DNA from: Rhizophagus clarus
Lineage: Eukaryota > Glomeromycota > Glomeromycetes > Glomerales > Glomeraceae
DNA: 64,000 bases
Direction of reading: 5' to 3'
Assembly: GCA_015698045.1 (NCBI GenBank)
Contig: BLAL01000068.1
Location: 186,001 to 250,000 of the forward strand
A model generated the notes under the pieces. That model was not told where the DNA came from and searched no databases. It saw only the letters and a list, made by a program, of their open reading frames with translations. This document shows, one piece after another, positions 60,249 through 64,000 of this stretch. A program made the position numbers and the translations under genes. Position 1 is the first letter of the stretch. Every line of letters starts with the position of its first letter.

Positions 60249-63200
60249 TTAGTACATTGAATGTCGAAATTTTTTCTTGGTCATCTGTGGGACCGTAACA
60301 CTTTCTTTAACTCTAATATTTAATGCCATAAGAGACATTGCTCTTTTTTTACGTAAATGCACTATTGCAAGGTATATTCTTGAAATTATGTTATTTGCTA
60401 AAATAATTGAACTTGTTAAAAGAGCAAGAAAAGGAATTATGTCGTAATTAATTACTAATTTCCTATAAAGAACCTAAATATATATATAAAATTTAAATAT
60501 TTTTAGAAATTAATTTGATACAATAATTATACTTTTTTAAAGATTTTACCAACCTGAATTATGAATCGAGGAATACCTTTAATAAAAAATCCGATAAAAC
60601 TACCCCAGAAAATGTACATTTGCATCTTTTCTGATATAGGAGCACTGAATAACATTGCACCGCCAATCTGAGAAGAAAGTATATTTAACACTTCAAGATC
60701 AATACTTGCCAATATGGTAAACAATGTTGCCATATCAGTTTTATTTCGAAACCATACATAGAAACGTCTGTTTCTTTTAATTTCTCGAAGTATAATAGTC
60801 ATACTCATCATAAAGCTAAATATCATTGGTATTACAAAGAAAATTATACTAAATAGCAAAAAAAAAAAAACAAAAAGTTCGGTCAACACCTCATTTAATT
60901 AAAATTAAATCAATATTTCATAGTTTTAATATAATCCTACCTTGGAATAAATAATTGTGAAACATTTTTCCCATTATTTAGAATAAACGTAATACCCAAA
61001 ACGAAATCAACAATAATTAAGGGAAATTTGAATATTGCAAAATTTTTACCCTTATAATAAATAAAATTAATTAAAAGGACATTAGGTAATTATATTGTAA
61101 ATAATAAAATAAAAAAAGATTAACTTACCTTTGGATTTCTTTTTCTTGCGCAAATATAAGGTAAACCTAACATTAGTATTCCAATAACAATACCAATCAA
61201 ATGATATTTAAAACTATCTAAATCGTCCAAGAAATTTCCTAATAATTAAGAAAGCATAAATTTAAATGTAAAAGTCCAATAAAAAAGATTTTATTAATAA
61301 ACGGTTACTACTTACTAGTCCTTCGAAATCCAAAACTAGCTTCTAAAAGGTTTGTCGTATTAAACAATGAAATTGAAGTTATTTCTTTCTCATTAATCAA
61401 AATATTCAAATCTTTAATAATACGATCTACATTTCGTTCATTTTGATTTCTTGTTGATTTAATAGGCAATGATAAAACAATTCTTGGGAATTGTTGACTT
61501 TTATCATATATACAACATTTAATATCATTTAATCTACTATTATTAACAGGTATTGATTTTGCCAAATCAATCCTTAGTTGTGATAAAAATATTTCTTGTT
61601 CGTAAGGCAAAAGATTTTCATAATATTCTGTTCCTTCTATTGTTAAAGATAACTGACCAACTGCATCTTCTAGATTATATTAAAAAATATTGATTAATAT
61701 TTGACATTATGATTGTTTACGAATCAAATAATAATATCAATTACCAGAATAAGTATCTTGAGAATTAACTATAATAACAAAATTTATAGGTCAATAAATA
61801 ATGATCATTTCAAACAAAAATTTCATAAGTTACTTACTTGTATTAAATTTCCACTGATTTTTTTCAATACCATCTAAAGGCTGATTTGATTTATCCTCAA
61901 CAGCGTTATAATCAACAACGACGTAATATATTGAATTTGGTTGATTAAAAGTACTTTCCAAAACTTCTATATTAATCGTCGTATTATCAGGACTATATGA
62001 AAGAAGTGGAGAATCCCCTGAAATAGATTGTCGTAAAATTGGAGTATCTTCATTATATTGATAAATTGAAATATAATTTGTAGATGCTGATACAGGTAAA
62101 TGATAAGTAATATTTATATTTGTAGTTGATAATGGTATATTTGAATTTATTGACGGATAAGTAGTTTTTATATTTGGATTATTATATCCACAATCTGAAA
62201 TCAATCAATCAATCAAAAGATCAAATGAATAAATAGATTATAATATTTTACGATTTATTACACATAAATTATTTCTTTACCGTCAGGAATGAATTTTGGC
62301 ATATCTGCTAATAAAAGCTTCCAAGTATATTCGTTTTCATTATAACCTAAGATCATGAGCCCGCTCCGATAAGTTGTAAGTGGATTTCCTGGTGATAAAA
62401 TTAAATTCTGCGGGAAATTCCATGTTCCATTATAATTTCCATCACTATCAAGCATAATTCCTTGAACAATACTATTATCAGAGTTTTCAATCTTATTAAA
62501 TATTCTTACTAAATAACCACCATAATATAAATAATTAAACATAATATTATCTGTATCATTTATGCCCATTGGATTTATAAATTTGTTAACACTAGACACA
62601 GAACTAGAAAAAATAAAAAGTTATTATGAACTCTATGAAAAGTCATAGAAAATATCAAAATATAACAAACCCTGAATTTTGAAATGATATTTTTAATAGA
62701 TGGAGTTTTGACGTTTCATTGTGTTTTATTTTTCTTATTTTTAAAAGACACATGCCACCAGTGCTTGTATAAGCAGCATCACAAATATAATCAATATCTA
62801 AATTTGGAATTGCAGTTTGATATAATAAGAATGGACCATCAACTTTCATAGTAGGTTTAATAAAATTCATATAAATTTTAGTAGTGAATTCAGATGGATT
62901 GATGAATTTATTATGCTCCGTTTGGAAGTCCGTAGAAGTAGAATTCATAGTAACGAATAAAAAACTTCCATCCATTCCAGAAAATAAATAGTAATTTTGC
63001 AGATAAAATTTCCCGTAATTGATTTGATGGAATTTACCATTAACGTCTCTAAAATATAATGAAACAAGTAAATGAATTAATTAATTTTAATTATTTAATG
63101 TGAAAAAATACATACGGTTGGCTGAAATAACTCCATGCAACAGCAGTTTTGGTTTCATAATAAGAAAAAATAAAACTAAATTCTTCACTTTGATGTGATA

Positions 63201-63761
63201 AGAGATAGCCATCTACATATAACTCTCCATTTACTATAGGTACAGGTGCGATATATGTATTACTACAAATATTAATCTGGTGTTATTATTAAATATATCT
63301 AAACATGGTATAAATTAAATTTATTTAACAGACCTAACAATTTTTCCTGTTCGAGAAACAAGTAATATATAATAACTTGCTGATGAAAGATCGGTAGAAT
63401 TTACATAGAGTATCGACATGAAATTTGGAAAGGCTCGTTCGACATCAATTCGATAGTATTGACCGGAAGGTCCAAAACAAAAATTATATTCTGGAAATGG
63501 ATAATCAACTTTGACTACATCAATAGTACTATTTGGATATACAACACGAAAATCGATTCGTGGTTCAATACAGGATTCATTTATGGGTTTAATTAATTGT
63601 ATAACTAAGATATTATCACTAAAGGGCGTTAATTCATAGATTTTAAATCCAGGCTCGGTCTCGTTATATGAAATCGAATTATAAGAACATACAGGATTTA
63701 TAAATAGTAGTATGAGAGTTATAGAATAAAATAATAAACCATTTGTCCCTGATAAATTCAT
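60249..63761 (-). CDS. Large secreted-ectodomain membrane protein with about five C-terminal helices
   Basis: Eleven exons on the minus strand: 63761-63334, 63262-63116, 63048-62671, 62603-62281, 62194-61838, 61768-61745, 61669-61316, 61238-61129, 61050-60941, 60848-60554, 60473-60249. All junctions keep phase and give 916 residues. A signal peptide (about 1-25, ending NPVCSYN) leads into an ectodomain of about 650 residues with many N-x-S/T sites and two blocks sharing (V/H)NKFINP. Hydrophobic helices follow at about 684-703, 711-732, 745-765, 815-835 and 850-870, then a basic tail (LRKKRAM, TKKKFRH). Exon 6 is a 24-nt microexon. The layout suggests a surface receptor, adhesin or channel-like protein. 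I do not recognise the family, and no catalytic motif is visible. Confidence 0.75.
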
Positions 63762-64000
63762 TTTTTTTTTTTTTTTTTTGATTTTCAACTAAAAGAGCAA
63801 TACAGCTTAAATAGATTTTAATGTCTTATCATATTACTTAATGCGGTTACTGTGCATCAAAAGTTATTATTATTCTTTTTGTGAACAATAATGTCTAATC
63901 TATTTTTAAAAACAATATTATAAATAAAACAATTGACATATTTGCTGATCTCAATTGCCGATCCACACTATATAATCGTACCCGATCCCGACGCTAATAC
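63762..64000. other. Upstream flank of the membrane-protein gene
   Basis: A T-run of about 18 bases lies directly against the start codon on the plus strand (an A-run in the leader of the minus-strand gene). No other feature seen to the window end. Confidence 0.5.

Overview
The window reads as nuclear DNA of an arbuscular mycorrhizal fungus (Glomeromycotina, most like Rhizophagus). Reasons: it is very AT-rich, has short GT-AG introns (mostly 50-95 nt), carries a local cluster of the tyrosine-kinase-like (TKL) kinases that are greatly expanded in these fungi, and has a large NFX1-type zinc-finger helicase. The assignment is my inference from gene style, not from a marker gene.

Layout. 1-596: 3' end of a TKL kinase gene. 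882-1540: MITE-like element. 2544-2785: relic first exon of the same kinase family. 5010-6719 (-): two-exon cytochrome P450. 8640-9380: possible degraded coding sequence. 13052-20533 and 21740-26143: two large multi-exon genes in which a ~125-residue kinase N-lobe module is tandemly repeated (15 and 8 copies), one module per phase-0 exon, ahead of a single C-lobe exon. Several modules of the first gene are broken; the second gene has lost the catalytic Asp. 26684-35002: a hAT-like transposon with an 8-bp target duplication, interrupted in its right end by a second related element (30495-34953). The outer element holds a tandem array of ~127-bp exon/intron units whose 10 mini-exons join into one open frame of 126 codons plus a stop; it is followed by a ~1.2-kb pyrimidine tract. 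The inner element has the same plan on the minus strand. 38266-39633: secreted beta-trefoil/aerolysin-like protein. 40827-41306 (-): small tetraspan-like membrane protein. 44318-52063: ZNFX1-like helicase with an in-frame TGA late in the gene. 52064-60248: mostly non-coding, with several satellites. 60249-63761 (-): 11-exon membrane protein with a large ectodomain and about five C-terminal helices.

How the parts relate. The kinase genes, the relic exon and the window-start fragment share exon, upstream and 3' blocks, so they are a tandem family shaped by duplication and gene conversion. The strongest candidates for something undescribed are the N-lobe arrays and the mini-exon arrays in the nested transposons. 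All exon models come from reading splice sites and frame by eye; no alignment, expression or database search was possible.
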